This document shows positions 43,834 to 55,936 of a stretch of 62,613 nucleotides of DNA, piece after piece. A program made the position numbers and the translations under genes. Origin of the DNA: Gonapodya prolifera JEL478 (Eukaryota; Monoblepharomycota; Monoblepharidomycetes; Monoblepharidales; Gonapodyaceae); contig KQ965825.1 in NCBI GenBank assembly GCA_001574975.1, positions 1 to 62,613 of the forward strand, in the 5' to 3' direction. The notes under the pieces were generated by a model. That model was not told the origin of the DNA, did not search any database, and saw only the letters and a list, made by a program, of their open reading frames with translations. The number at the start of each line of letters is the position of its first letter. The first letter of the stretch is position 1.

Positions 43834-45990
43834 TCACACCACAAAAGACTCCACCTCCACAACCATCATCACCTTCTCGCTCCCCTCCACCGCCTTCACA
43901 TCCGTCAACACATCATTCGTCATCCTTTCCGGTCCACACACGAACACTCCCACACGCGGGACGGTCGACTTGCAGGAGCCGACCCGCTCGACGATCTTGG
44001 AGAGAAGGTTGCGCACCCCGGAACGGGACCTGCTCACGAGCGGCACGATGGCGGTAGGGAAGGGGGACGGTACGGGGTCGAGGTCGGCCGGCGCGGGATG
44101 TGTCGAAGAAGTGCACGTTCACGGGCGGGTAGGGCGCAGCCAGGGTTGGAGCGCCGACAGGGTGTGCGCGTGGCCTGAGCGGACGGACCAGATGAGGTAG
44201 ATTGGTGGCCGGGTGGGCAGGACTTTTTCTGCGTCACCGGTGGTGAGCGGGAGAGAGGCGAGGAGAGATCGGGTGCCGAAGAGCGCGGGTGCGAGTCCTG
44301 TCCCGCCTACGTATGAGGAGTGGGGAGGTGTGTGCGGGGAGACGAAGCGCGTGGGAGTGCCGAAGGAGCCTTGAATTGAGACTACGTCAGCGTGGGTGAG
44401 TGCGGGGGAAGTGCGTTTGTCAAAGGGGATTGGCGAGCAAAGCAGGGTTGAATCTCAACTGACTCTTAACCCCCCCTCCTTCTTCACACCCTCCAATACC
44501 TTTTCCGTCCACTTCTCGAGCCCCCACCCACCCTAACAGGTGCCACCAGAAACTCCACCTCATTTCCCTTCACGCCCGCAACGCTCCACACGTGCGATTC
44601 CCAGCAGGACGCCGAAGGACTGTGACGCGCATGAATTGACCCGGGTGGGCTGGGAGGGGTGTGGGGAGGGACACGGTGAGGAGTGAGAGGTCGCCCGGCG
44701 CAGGTGAGGAAGAGGATGTGGCGGATGTGGGGGATGTGGTGAGGCGGTGGGTGGAGAGGGTTTGGAGGAGTCGCAGGAGGAGGTCGGTTGTGTAGAGTAG
44801 CATTCCTGGTGGTTGAGGGGATATGTTAGGTGTTCGTAGGGAGGAAGTAAGTGCCGACGTGAACCCACCAGGAATCTCGTAGTAGATCGACAACGACGAG
44901 TGCAAATACGAAAAAATCAATCCGACAACGCCGAACCCGTGCATGAGGTAAAAGGTGTTATACAGCCGCCGCCGGAATACGGGGAGCGAGGTGAGCCCGA
45001 GGATGAGTGTCGCGCCGAGAGCGAGGAAGCCGGTGACGTCTTGGGGGAGGAGTGGTGAGTCGAACGGTCACTGCTTCATACACCTCCACACCGGCCCGTA
45101 TTCTCCCAGCAACTCACAGATGTAATTCTTCTCACCCCACTCCCCATCGCCCACACTCTTCAGCCGCACCGCCAAGGGCTCCTTCACCAACGTGACTGCA
45201 TACAAGCACGCGACCGTATGGTACACAAATACCCACAGCGACGTCCACCCGAGCCACCTGTGGAGTCTCAGCATGGAGGTGTAGTCGAGCCCGACGAATG
45301 AGTAAAGGGGGGAGTGCTTTGGAACGGGGAGGACGACAAGACCGAATGTGACGGCGGGGATCCCGCGGGAGGAGTGCATGAGCGTGTAGACGAGGAGCGT
45401 GCCCCATGAGATGGGGGTTTTGGCGAGCGCGTAGGAGAGGGAGTAGTAGGAGAAGGCGGCGTTCTGGAGGAGGGCGAGTGTGAGAGTTCGACATTCGAAA
45501 TGAGGTTGGCTGATGCAGATGCGTGAGATGGCGTTTTCGGGGAGACTCACCGAATAAAGCCCATTTAACCCAGCAAGCACCACCGCCAAAGCAGTCACGA
45601 ACCACGTGAGCTCCCCCGTGGTGACTGTGGACTTCTCGAGTGGCCTGGCTCCAAACAATCGCTCAAATACGCCCACGCGCCGTGCACCAAAAAAGGAAAG
45701 GACCGTCAAGGCGATAAAGGCGTAGAAGATAGCGAGAGATTGGCGGACGGGCGTGAAGTAGACGGGGGACTCCTCGTTGCAGTAGTCGGCGAAGCACCAG
45801 TCGGGGTGGCGCATGAGGACTGATGGAGGGGTCCAGGGCAAGTTCGGTGACGTGGGGGTGTTGGAGTAAGGACCTTTCGGATCGAAATAGAAAGAAAGAG
45901 TGTCTTACAGTGAATGTATATCCATGATGCGGGTAATGCGAGCGCGGACACGATGGCAATGATGGATGTCTGTTTGGAGGTGAGGAACAT
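43834..45990 (-). CDS. Ferric-reductase-like transmembrane oxidoreductase
   Basis: Start ATG 45990 with a hydrophobic N-terminus (SIIAIVSALALPASWIYI); intron near 45878-45910. The membrane domain has several hydrophobic segments (SLAIFYAFIALTVLSFF, FVTALAVVLAGLNGLY) and haem-ligand-type histidines in LRLHRWLGWTSLWVFVYHTV and FYLMHGFGVVGLIFSYLHS. A FAD-binding part follows (GDLSLLTVSLP, HPGQFMRVTV). The NAD-binding end shows GGTGLAPALFGTRSLL, IYLIWSVRSGHAH and VGVFVCGPERMTNDVL, stop 43834. The family (FRE/NOX) moves electrons from NADPH across a membrane to Fe(III) or oxygen. The middle FAD part does not read through cleanly (about 44440-44660), so introns or small errors remain there. An in-frame TGA near 44128 disappears with a 93-nt GT-AG intron. 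Confidence 0.65.
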
Positions 45991-46010
45991 GGCTGGAGCA
46001 CAGACACCGC

Positions 46011-46740
46011 AGTGGCGTCGATTGAGTTAAACGACGGGGTCTCTGCAGTGTCTCCTGCATTTCATTTAGATTCCGAGTTCTGGACCAGGACGCAGACCGC
46101 AGTTGGTGTCCTTTAGGATGCCACTTGCCTTACCAATCAAACGAGACTCCGGGCCGGAGTAACGTAACGGAGTGGGCGAGCGAACTTCGGTGTTTTGTAA
46201 GAGGCGAGAGGAGGTTTAGAGGAGCAAAGCCCGACAAGGATTGACTGGGTTCTTAGATTGGATTATGTGCGTGTAGTGGAGTCGAACTAGCCAACAGGAA
46301 AGTATGTTCACGTTGTACACAAGCTCGCTACGCTTCATTTCATAGCGAAGTCGATTACGTGAAATAAATACTCAGGACGCCCATTTTTTGTGCTTGATTT
46401 TACCATTGTCTCAACCCATTGTCACACGCGCCACACTCTCCGCGCCGGACCCCGCATGTATGCAGAGTGGGTCTCCTTGCACGCGAGATTGAACCAACGC
46501 CCTCCAAAAATCACGTCGAGAACGTTGGTTTCTCTGACGTGGCTGACAAGAGACATGATACTGAAGCATTCTGAAATCTGAACACTGCATGGGTGATAAT
46601 ACCTTACCTCATGACTTTTTGATGCCCCACGCTGGGTCGCAAGAAGCGTCTCATGTTTGGTCATCACTTGTCTCCCAGACTGCCTCCTTGTGAAATGCAC
46701 TCCGCAGTCGAGCTTTCAAAATTTCAACACACCACCACAC
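46011..46740. other. Flank between the reductase gene and the repeat block
   Basis: Promoter side of the reductase gene. No other gene recognised, only short frames. Base composition is still normal and CpG is common, in contrast to what follows. Confidence 0.4.
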
Positions 46741-46796
46741 TTGTCACTTTATCTAAAGAGCTTTGCATTTGCATTCTCTAACTGAATGAGCTCATT

Positions 46797-49700
46797 ATTT
46801 TTTTGCACCAATCAATTTATGAAAGCATTCTTTCCAAACATTGTGGTGAGATTCTGGCAGAAGGCTCATGGCGGCTAGACACTGGTCCCAGCATCAGCAG
46901 CTGCTTCAACACAAGATGCCTAAACTTAGAAGTCTCCAATTTTTGTCTTTGTGCATCCTGTTATTTTTCAGTTTTGATCTTTCACTTCCCCACCACACCA
47001 CACTTCACTAGTTCCAGCTTGGCCGTCTCTGTCTGCATGAGTCCAACTTCTTTTGCATTAGGTGTTTGGAAAGTAGTATTTCCCAATTGTCTGGTGACCT
47101 CAGCCCCACTTGCACAATTGCAAAGGCAGCAAGCAGTCCTGCATTTCCCTCAAAAAAAAAAAAAGAATGTCTAATCTCTGAGTTGAAAGATTTCTTTTGC
47201 AACAAGAGTCATTGTTCTTTCTGGTATATAATGCTCAATCTTGTTGAGTAATCTCATGTGTTTTGGCTTTACTGGTTGGGGCCTGACAGGAACTGACATG
47301 ATTTCTCATACATCTATGTTCACCACTTTTAATGATTCCAACTTCTTTTGCACCAAGCATTTCTGAAAGTGGTTTTCTAATTTCCAAATTGTCTGGTGAG
47401 CATCCAACCATGCACTAGGTCTGCCTGAATCTTATGAATGCCAAAGATAGTTAGTGCCATCATCAGGAGTTTTCCCTCAATTAAGGAAGCCCCCAACTGT
47501 GACGTCTCATACTATATCTTTCTTGTTTGGATCTTTCAAATTTCAAGGCACCACCAACTTACCCCCACATGAAGAGCTACAGCTTGTCCCTTTCTGTCAG
47601 CACAAGTCAATGTCTTTTGTGCCAAGTATCTTTGGAAAGTGGTCTTTGCAAATAATGTAGTGGATATAGTTCTCTGATGTAGAAGGTGTTTGGACTTAGG
47701 TGTATGCTGTTGCCACAAGTTTCACCAAATGCAAGAATCTCAGCCTCTAAAGTCTCATATAGGTTCAACCATCTTCTTTTCAGCTGGGATCCATTTTTCT
47801 TTGCAACAAGCTGTTTTGAAAAACAAAAGTCTTTCCAAATGTTAAAAGTTAGTGCTGTTGTTGCAAACTTCCCTTGATGGAAGATGCACACACCTGAATA
47901 TACTGGCATTTTCACAACAAGAGTCACAGTATTGTACAAAACACTGATACTTGTTGAACTCAATCTTGCAATTGGTCTTTGCAAGTTGTGGCTTGACAAC
48001 AATACTCCTACATCTTTGTTTACAATGTCAGTGATAATTCCAATGTTTTTTGCTCCCCTTGTTTTTGGAAGGTCATCTTTTGAAATGATGCAATGACATC
48101 AACACAGTTCTTCTTAGACAAGAAAGCAATAGGCCTGTTCTGTAATCATGAATGTTTCTTGATACAAAAAGCCCAATTCTGAACCAGGACACATTTTTAC
48201 AATGAGATCCAATTGCCTGCCCTGTGCCTGCACATGCATGTCTCTTGCTTGTAGCACTAAAGGAGTGTATTTGGTCTTTGCAAGTTGGGGTGTTGAATTC
48301 TTTTACATCTGTGTTTGCCACCTCATTGATAAATCTCATTTTTTAATTGTGCCAAGTTTTTGTGAAAGGAGTTTTTCCACATGGTATTGTTGCTTGGTGA
48401 CCACATTGACTCACTCTCACAAATTCTAAAAGGAGCAAGTGCTGTTGGCCCATTATTGTTGATTGCCTTGATTAAAAGATGCTCAAACTCTAAAGTTGCA
48501 GGCATGTACAGTTTTTCCAATGAAAGTCACAGTTTTGCCTGATATATAAAGCTGTTTTGTGAGACCCACTGTCTACTTTGATATTGCACCTGGGTCAATC
48601 CTTTGTATATGCTGCCATTTGATTGCTGTGGCTTTTTGCAACACTTGCGCAACTTCACACCTCATACCTCATGAAGCTGATGTGGCATTTGGCATTGTGC
48701 TTGATTTTCATAATCATTCCAAGTTGTAGCATATCACAAACCATTAGTCATTAAGCAACCATCTGGTCATCAGTTTTGACAGATGTTTGCAATATGGACC
48801 ACAGCAAATCTATTGGTGAATGGGTGTTGACCTCATGTATTATGAATGAGTAAACATACCTCATGTCTTGTGTCCTTGCATAGTGTTACCATCTGACTTT
48901 GCCCTTTTGGAGATCAAATGACTAGGGAATATTCTAAAACCTTGCTTGTTTCACCAACATTCACCGGAATGATCACTGATCAGTTGTTTGCAGAGAATTT
49001 CTGCTATTTTGAGCTCATGCGTTGTTGCATGCCAACATATTAATTGCTGAAGGGCCTTGACCTCTATATCTGAAAATTTTAAAGGAAATTCAAAGACCTT
49101 AGTTACCAAGCTTAAGCTTGTCTCCATCTACCTTTATGAATCTTTCTAATTTTGCACCTGACCTACTGGAAAAGGTTCTTTCCTTATGTGCCTAGTGAGC
49201 TTTCTCTCACATTTTTCAAAGTAAACATGCCATCTTGAAAGCTTCCAATAATTAATATTTTGCCACAAGATTGATCATGTTGATCCTTCTGTATGAGTGA
49301 ATAAATGACACGTTGTCATCTGGAATATCTTTTGTAGCTCTTTTTCAGATTCACATCCATGGCTATTTGAGCAAGATTCAACAGCCAACTTGGGCACTTT
49401 GCAAAAATTTTATATTCACTCTTGGGTTGCAGGAATGGTCCAATATTTGGCCATTAATTTTCTCTTTAGCTTGAAGCCTTCAAATTTCACTGCACTACTG
49501 CCATTGGTCACACCTCATTGCTCCCATGTTTTTGTCTCAGTCTGCGCAAGTCAATCATATTTTGCACCAAGCATTTTGGAAAGCAGTCTTCCAAATAGTG
49601 TGGTAAAAGGTCCTTCCATATTGTCATGAATCCTGAAAGCAGAAATCAGATGGTGCTTCCTTTGTGATTTTTTCAAAGATGACTGAGGCTCTGAGCTCAG

Positions 49701-50910
49701 AAGTCTCATGTGTGCTCATCTTATTTGTTCATGGTTTTGACTGCCACCAGTCACTAGTAAGTTCTGACTTGGTCCTTGCTATCAGCACAAGTCTAACCTC
49801 TTTTGCACAATGTGTTTTGGAAAGCAATTTTTTTGTATGGTTTGGATCTTTGAACAAAACAACATGTCACCATAACTTAAAAAGCTCCTGCTTAGAGTTG
49901 CCCTTTCTGTCTGTATGAGCCCATCTTCTTTTGCCCTGAGCATTTTGGAAACTAGCTTTTCCAAATATTGCAGTGATAGCAATAAGACTTGCATTCTTGT
50001 CCATATGCAACACTTTGACCTTGTTGAATTGGGTTTTTTCCTAGCCAGGGCCTGTCATGAACTCTTATATGTCACACTGACATCCACTAACGTGGAATAT
50101 ATAGTGTAGTATGAGTGTTGGGTATTAGCTGCTGTGCCACTACTGTGGCCGCGGGTTTAGATGTGCACACCTGCAGGACATGCCCTAAGTTTGGCATCAC
50201 GTTCCTGCAGGTGAGTTCTATGCACATCANGTCTTGCTATGTACATCTGATCATATATACACGTTCCTGCAGTTTACAGGCTTGTGCAGCTCACCTAGGT
50301 TGTGTAGCACTAATGTGGAGTATATAGTGTAGTATGAATGTTGGGTATTAGCTGCTGTGCCACTACTGTGGCCGCGGGTTTAGATGTGCACACCTGCAGG
50401 ATGTACCCTAAGTTTGGCATCACGTTCCTGCAGATTACAGGCTTGTGCAGCTCACCTAGGTTGTGTAGCANGGGTTTAGATGTGCACACCTGCAGGATGT
50501 ACCCTAAGTTTGGCATCACGTTCCTGCAGATTACAGGCTTGTGCAGCTCACCTAGGTTGTGTAGCAATCTGTATGTTAAAGCCACATGTTTCATGTTTTG
50601 GAAAGCAGTCTTTCCAAAAGGTTTGGTAACCTTTGCTCCTGGTTTCCAAATGCTGGAGGCAGCTTGGCCCTTGCCGTGAACTTTTCTCATTGGAAGACAA
50701 CCAAGCTCTGAACTGATGCATATTTTGCAGTGAGCATCATAGTGTTGTCTAACATCACATCTGGACCTTGTTGAACTTGCAATTGGTCTGTGCTGGTTAG
50801 GGTGTGACATCAACTCTTAAACATTGAACCCCTATGTTTATCATGTGATAGAGGTGTCAAATGTCTTTTGCACCAGGTGTTTTGGAATGCATTGTTACAC
50901 TTGAATACAC
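46797..50910. repeat. Degenerate repeat array with a recurring palindrome
   Basis: A motif of the form CTTTTGCACCAAGC-ATTTTGGAAAGNAG-TCTTTCCAAA recurs in diverged form near 46800, 47055, 47350, 47607, 47800, 48045, 48340, 49558, 49800, 49930, 50590 and 50868. Spacing is mostly about 190-300 bp. It is often preceded by a shared (CTGTCNGCACAAGTC)-like word. The best copy, at about 50593, is a perfect inverted repeat TTTTGGAAAG / CTTTCCAAAA with a 4-base loop. No open frame is conserved. Confidence 0.6.
50094..50565. repeat. Young tandem repeat interrupted by single N bases
   Basis: The segment starting GTATGA(A/G)TGTTGGGTATT recurs at 50109 and 50333. The block from GGTTTAGATGTG to GTTGTGTAGCA at about 50377-50470 is repeated without visible change at 50473-50565. 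Ambiguous bases sit at 50230 and 50471, exactly at repeat joins, so copy number may be an assembly effect. Confidence 0.75.
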
Positions 50911-52970
50911 ACTGTGGTAGGAGGAGTGTGCATGACTGCAGAAGTGCACAGTCACTAAAAACAAGTCCACTAGTGACAATATCTATTGCACTGTGCCATT
51001 TGTACACTGCAATGTTCCACCCCCAGCAGGACATCACAGGCTTGCCAAGGCCATTATCCCACCAGGAGCTTTCAGCCCCTTTAACTGGGTTGTAACACGT
51101 CCTGGGATGTGAAACATTTAAGTTGTCAAAGAAAAAGCAGAGAAAACTGGAAAGTGACTTGAGTGGAAGGGAATAGAACTCACAAGATGTGAAATTGCAA
51201 AGGTGAAAACAGTCAAGGGTTCCTCTGGCTGAAGTGGCCAGGGCAAAGGGATTGGTAACAACCTGGGATAAATGGGCATTTGAGTAGAGGTAAAAGTAGT
51301 GGGTTGACATCTGCGTCCCAGATCTGCTTGCACTTGCAAGTCGCACATGATCTGGATGACAAAGTAAAAAGTCAAGTTACTTGAAAGAAGATTAATGAAG
51401 AATGTGATCAAAACTCACTGCATGCCCCAAAGCTTCTGTTTGGTCCCTTGCTCATTTGGGAAATACTTGTGGCAGCAAAGCACACCCAACTAGTCTTGAA
51501 TGTATCAGCCAGGACCACCATCACACTTGCCAAGATGAAAATTCTCTGAATAACCTTTCTAGGGCTTGGAGGATGTCTGCAGACTCTTATAACTTAGATT
51601 GTGCTGATGTTGCACTGTATGGTTAAATTGAGTTTTGTATAACTGTGATGTTGCCACCAAACATTGCAAGTCACTTTCACTTCAATTTCCACACAATCAT
51701 GAAGCGACCTGCAACAGAGCTGCTTGTTCATCCTGTGTTTTTGGCTTATTTTGGGTGTTTGGATGATGTCATCAATGATTTTGCCTCTGTATGAAATATC
51801 AGAGCTGTTACTCTAAATACATGACCACAGTAGTGCACAGCACATAACACCTCACACTAAATATACCATGTCAATGGATGTCACCTGAAGCTATGGTGAC
51901 AAGGAGACTCAGTAAAGAGACAGAGAAAGTGGAAATATCTATGCTTCATTTGCATCCAAGTCTTTATCTTTATCTCAAATCATTGTTGCAACTCAGGGAT
52001 TAGATGTCTGTGAAAGCTGCTTAATTTGAACACAAATGGTTTGTAACTGCTCTCATAGTGATCAGACATTAATGATTCCTGATTGCCAATGAGTCTACTT
52101 GATGCTGTATGTGCATCTGACTGCCAACTCACATTATGTTATTGGATGCAATCAGCACACACAACAAACACCCAAACCACACCAGATGAAAGTTTCTGAG
52201 GTAGAGAGCAAACAGGGTGGAATATTTCTTAAACTATGAAGTCATCATAGATCCTCTTTGTTCACAAGGGATTATGAAGGGACAATTGTCCAGCAAATTC
52301 CAAGACTTCATTCATGCTTGAGAACAAATAAAGAGATCAAGTGCAATCCTCTGCTCACATGTCTTCCATTCACCAAGCATTCACCCTACAGACAAAACCC
52401 CTGCTGAGATCCCACTGTTGATCTCCCAGCATCCACCTTTGAGAGCAGGAGTAGTTCAATTATGAGAAAGCCTGTTGCCTTGTCTCTTGTTCCTGAGCTC
52501 AACAAAAGTTTCATTAACACCCACCATTGCCCACAGGAAATATCAGAAGCATATGCATTACTTGGCTTGACCCATGGCACTCAGTTGGATGCATCCAGGC
52601 CCCAGGGTGCAAAGCTTTGTTCTTTGCAGCAAAGCATCTTTTCAGGTTGGGAATGTTCATGGAAGGGGATTTATTGACCAGATATACAACAGAGCAAGAG
52701 CAAAGAAGCAGTTTCAGACAATGAAAATTTGGAGAGGGGGAGAATGGGTGGAATGGCAGTGAGGAGGCATTTGGCAATGGATCTGCTAATGGGTCAAGAC
52801 AGATCAGCTGGAGAAGAAAGTCAACCACTGGGTCAAATCACACCAGTTCCAGCTCTGAGCCACCCCCAAGAGGTCCCCAAAACTTGAAGAATGAAGACAC
52901 TGTGTCACAAAAGGACACTTCCATACAGATCAGGAGTAACTTTCTGATGTGTATGGGGATTGCAAAACAT

Positions 52971-53972
52971 CACTTTCGTTCTGCGGAGCTGAGCTAAACT
53001 TTAGCTGAGAGTCAACATGCCAAAGGGAAAGAAAGGTCTGACCGATCTTTCTTGGGTGGAGCTACTTGCAACGTCAAACTTCTTTTGAAATGGGGGTGCG
53101 CATGCCGCGTCTTCTAGTAGAGTCATGTCGACAAAGCATGTTCCGTTTTATGCAGCACCTTGAAAGAGAAGCGAAGCACTCCATAGCAATGTCGGAGCAC
53201 AGGAAACTGGCATTGCTGCGCGGCCCCGTCTACAACAACTCCCCATCGAAATCTGTAATCTCCGTTGCGACTTCGGGACTCTGGTGCGCGACAGAAGGTG
53301 ATGACCACTTCAGGAACGATCGCTTCCTGCCAAAAGCTCTCGTAGCTACTAGCTCACTGGAGAAATGAAGTTGTACATCACTTTCAATCGCGTTAGTCCA
53401 AAATAAAGGAAGCTGTGGTAATCAATTTTTTGTCATTTTGACATGTGCAGGGTTCAGCTTCCTTACCCAGTTGCACTCCCCGGCCCGTTTTCACGTGAAG
53501 GACATACCTCAGCGTCCACCTTAGACGAGGACTGGGCCACTACGAAAAGTCCACCTCTTCATCTCCTCCCTCATAGCGAGCGTCACTCGCTCTCGATCAA
53601 CCCCCCGCCCCCCCCCACGTTGAATTCGACAGAATCGTTGGATTCCTTGCTTTTTGACGGTCGAAAGGAGGATTCGTCTCGGACTTACCCGTGGAACGCT
53701 TTCAGGAAAAGCCAAAGTCGAAGCAATCGTCGTTGAGTGAGTTTCGGGAAACACGGTGTTTCAATATCACGAAATTCTGATCCGATAACGGTTTTGGTCT
53801 TCGGCTTCGGCATCGAACGGCACTGTACTCCGATAGAGCACGATTGCTTTGCTGTAGATTCGCTCTTTCACCGCCTCTTGCCACCCGAAGCGTGCATCTC
53901 GTTTCTATTATATATTGCACCCAAACACTCGGACGACGGGCGTTGCAATCCTTTCCTAAGAACTTTTAGAAT
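52971..53972. other. Upstream region of the RRM gene, short unassigned frames
   Basis: Normal CpG content again. Two open stretches of about 100 codons (53066-53368 and 53443-53736, the latter Pro/Ser-rich) match nothing I know and may be untranslated leader or a small unrecognised gene. Confidence 0.35.
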
Positions 53973-55587
53973 ATGTCATGGGACTCGTATGGTCAGGCCG
54001 GGCAACCGGACACCCGGACATCCTTGTGGATGGGGGAACTCGAACCGTGGATGGACGAAAATTTCCTTCGCAACACGTGGTACAGCTTGGGAGAGAATGT
54101 GCAAGTAAAGATGATTCGAGATAAGTTTACCGGGTGAGACGTCGAGAAAGCGCTTTGTCAGGGTGATATTAAACTCACTTCGATGTTTGATATCGCAGAG
54201 GTTTGGCGAACTACTGTTTCATAGAGTTCACCAACAACCCGTCCGCCTTAAACGCTCTCGCGAAGTACCAGAACCAAATCATTCCTGGAGCGAACAAGAT
54301 GTTCCGTCTCAACTGGGCGAGTGGTGGCGGTGGTACTGGTGCCGGTGGCGCAATGGAGAGACCAGGGTGGGTTGAAGATTTGCACCGAGTCCACTTAGGT
54401 TCGTCTAACATAGTTTTCTTCATAGAATGATGGACCAAGGACCGGAATACTCCATATTTGTTGGGGATTTGGCACCCGAAGTGACCGACTACATGCTGAT
54501 GGTGGGTTCCTATTTGTCAATTAGAACTTCCGAAGTGAGAGGTTCACTAGCTCTTCTTTTCGTTTAATTTGCAGAATCTCTTCGCATCGCACTATCAATC
54601 TGTCAAATCTGCCAAAGTCGTCACTGATCCCCTCACCAACGCCTCTCGAGGATACGGATTCGTGCGGTTTCGGGACGAAAACGAACAAATGCGGGCACTG
54701 AACGAAATGCAAGGGGTGTTTTGCGGGTCCAGGGCGATGCGAATATCGATGGCGACTCCAAAGAACAAGGATCTCGCACGGGTCGGGACAGGAATGACGA
54801 CAGGAACCTCGTTTGGTTCCTCAACGGGAAGCTACACTCCTCAACCAATGCCAGCACAACCCTTACCGCAGAGTACCAGCTCCACAATTTACAACCCTTT
54901 TACAGACCCGAATAACACAACCGTTTTCGTCGGAGGGTTGAGCGCAACTGTTTCCGAAGAAGAATTGCGGCAGTGGGTTTGATTTACCGTTGTGTTGGCG
55001 TGAACTCTCTAGATTGACACTTTATTCGGGGCACCAGATTTTTCGGGCCTTACGGAAGCATTACATACACCAAAATCCCCCCTGGAAAAGGATGCGGCTT
55101 TGTTCAATTCTCGGATCGACAAGCTGCGGAGCAGGCAATATCGACAATGAATGGGTATAACCTTGGTTCGTACACCTGTTCCTTAATTTTTGGCCCGTCG
55201 AATTGGGTTTCCAATCTTGATGATACAATAAATGCTTTTTATTTAGGTGGCTCGCGCATCCGTCTCTCGTGGGGTCGTGCCCACAATGCTCCAAATCTCG
55301 GTCCTGTCGCTCCAATGCCTGTGATGCCAGGACCTGTTCCCGTTGGTCCCGCTTACCCAGCTGCGGCAGCTCCCATGTACCCTTACGCTTACCCGCAACC
55401 TGTTGGGGGCGTCGGAATGGATTTCGTCCCCATGTTCCCCCTTGTAGCAGTCCCACTTCCTCCAGAAGATCCCACCCAACCGCTCGACGTCCGCAGAGCC
55501 AATGAGCAATTTGTGAACGAGAAGGAGGGGATCCTGGACCGAACCGCAGTTGTCAACGGATGGAGTGCGATACGGACGAGGGACTAG
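53973..55587 (+). CDS. Three-RRM RNA-binding protein (Nam8/Csx1/RBP45/SECp43-like)
   Basis: Start ATG 53973. RRM1: SLWMGELEPWMDENFLRNTW and, after an intron, ANYCFIEFTN. RRM2: YSIFVGDLAPEVTDYML, then RGYGFVRFRDENEQMRAL. RRM3: TTVFVGGLSATVSEEELRQW, then GCGFVQFSDRQAAEQAI and SRIRLSWGRAH. Introns are short and GT-AG; one interrupts RRM3 between MNGYNLG and GSRIRLSW. The C-terminus is Pro/Met/Tyr-rich and ends with EDPTQPLDVRRANEQFVNEKE. This layout is shared by yeast Nam8, fission-yeast Csx1, plant RBP45/47 and TIA-1. The end is also reminiscent of animal SECp43 (TRNAU1AP), a tRNA-Sec-associated protein that has only two RRMs. Likely roles: splice-site choice or mRNA stability. Confidence 0.75.
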
Positions 55588-55936
55588 AGAGAATTCACCC
55601 TCGACGCTTGGGACAGTATAGTATGGTTTGAGCCTGTCAGTACAATGTTGTTGTAGATTGAAGTCATAGATAATGAGAATATGTTATGAATGCCCCATCG
55701 GAGAGAGAGCGTTGATGAAGAAGCGTAACATACGAAATTGTGCATGTCTCTAGAAAGTCCGGGACGTAACAAATTATGAATGTTACAAGCTCTCCCTTTA
55801 ATGGACAGTTTTGGATACTTATAATGACATCCGTCCTCCTCGCATTTGTTTAAACTTACAATGTCGACATAACAGTTCGGTTGCTTCGGTCCGAAAACGA
55901 TCTTACGCGATCCGCGGACTCTATTCACGCTGAACG

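Larger units (their letters stand above)
46740..52970. other. CpG-depleted, AT-rich gene-free block
   Basis: About 6.2 kb almost without CG dinucleotides; for example none between about 47505 and 48646, and two in 48121-49020. TG and CA are abundant and no reading frame is convincing. CpG returns abruptly at about 52973 (TTTCGT,TGCGG). The left two thirds hold a degenerate repeat array and a young tandem repeat. From 51100 to 52970 I see neither repeat nor gene. The pattern fits long-term cytosine methylation and deamination of silenced DNA (inference). Confidence 0.65.

Noticed and set aside
44031-44130. In-frame TGA in the NAD-binding part of the ferric-reductase-like gene, considered as a second selenocysteine codon
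   Set aside because: A 93-nt GT-AG intron starting with GTGAAC removes it without changing frame, and no redox motif surrounds the TGA.
50109-50813. Open frames across the repeats with N bases, repeating a peptide ending LFRNV-like blocks
   Set aside because: They are translations of tandem noncoding repeats in the CpG-poor block, with no conserved frame elsewhere.
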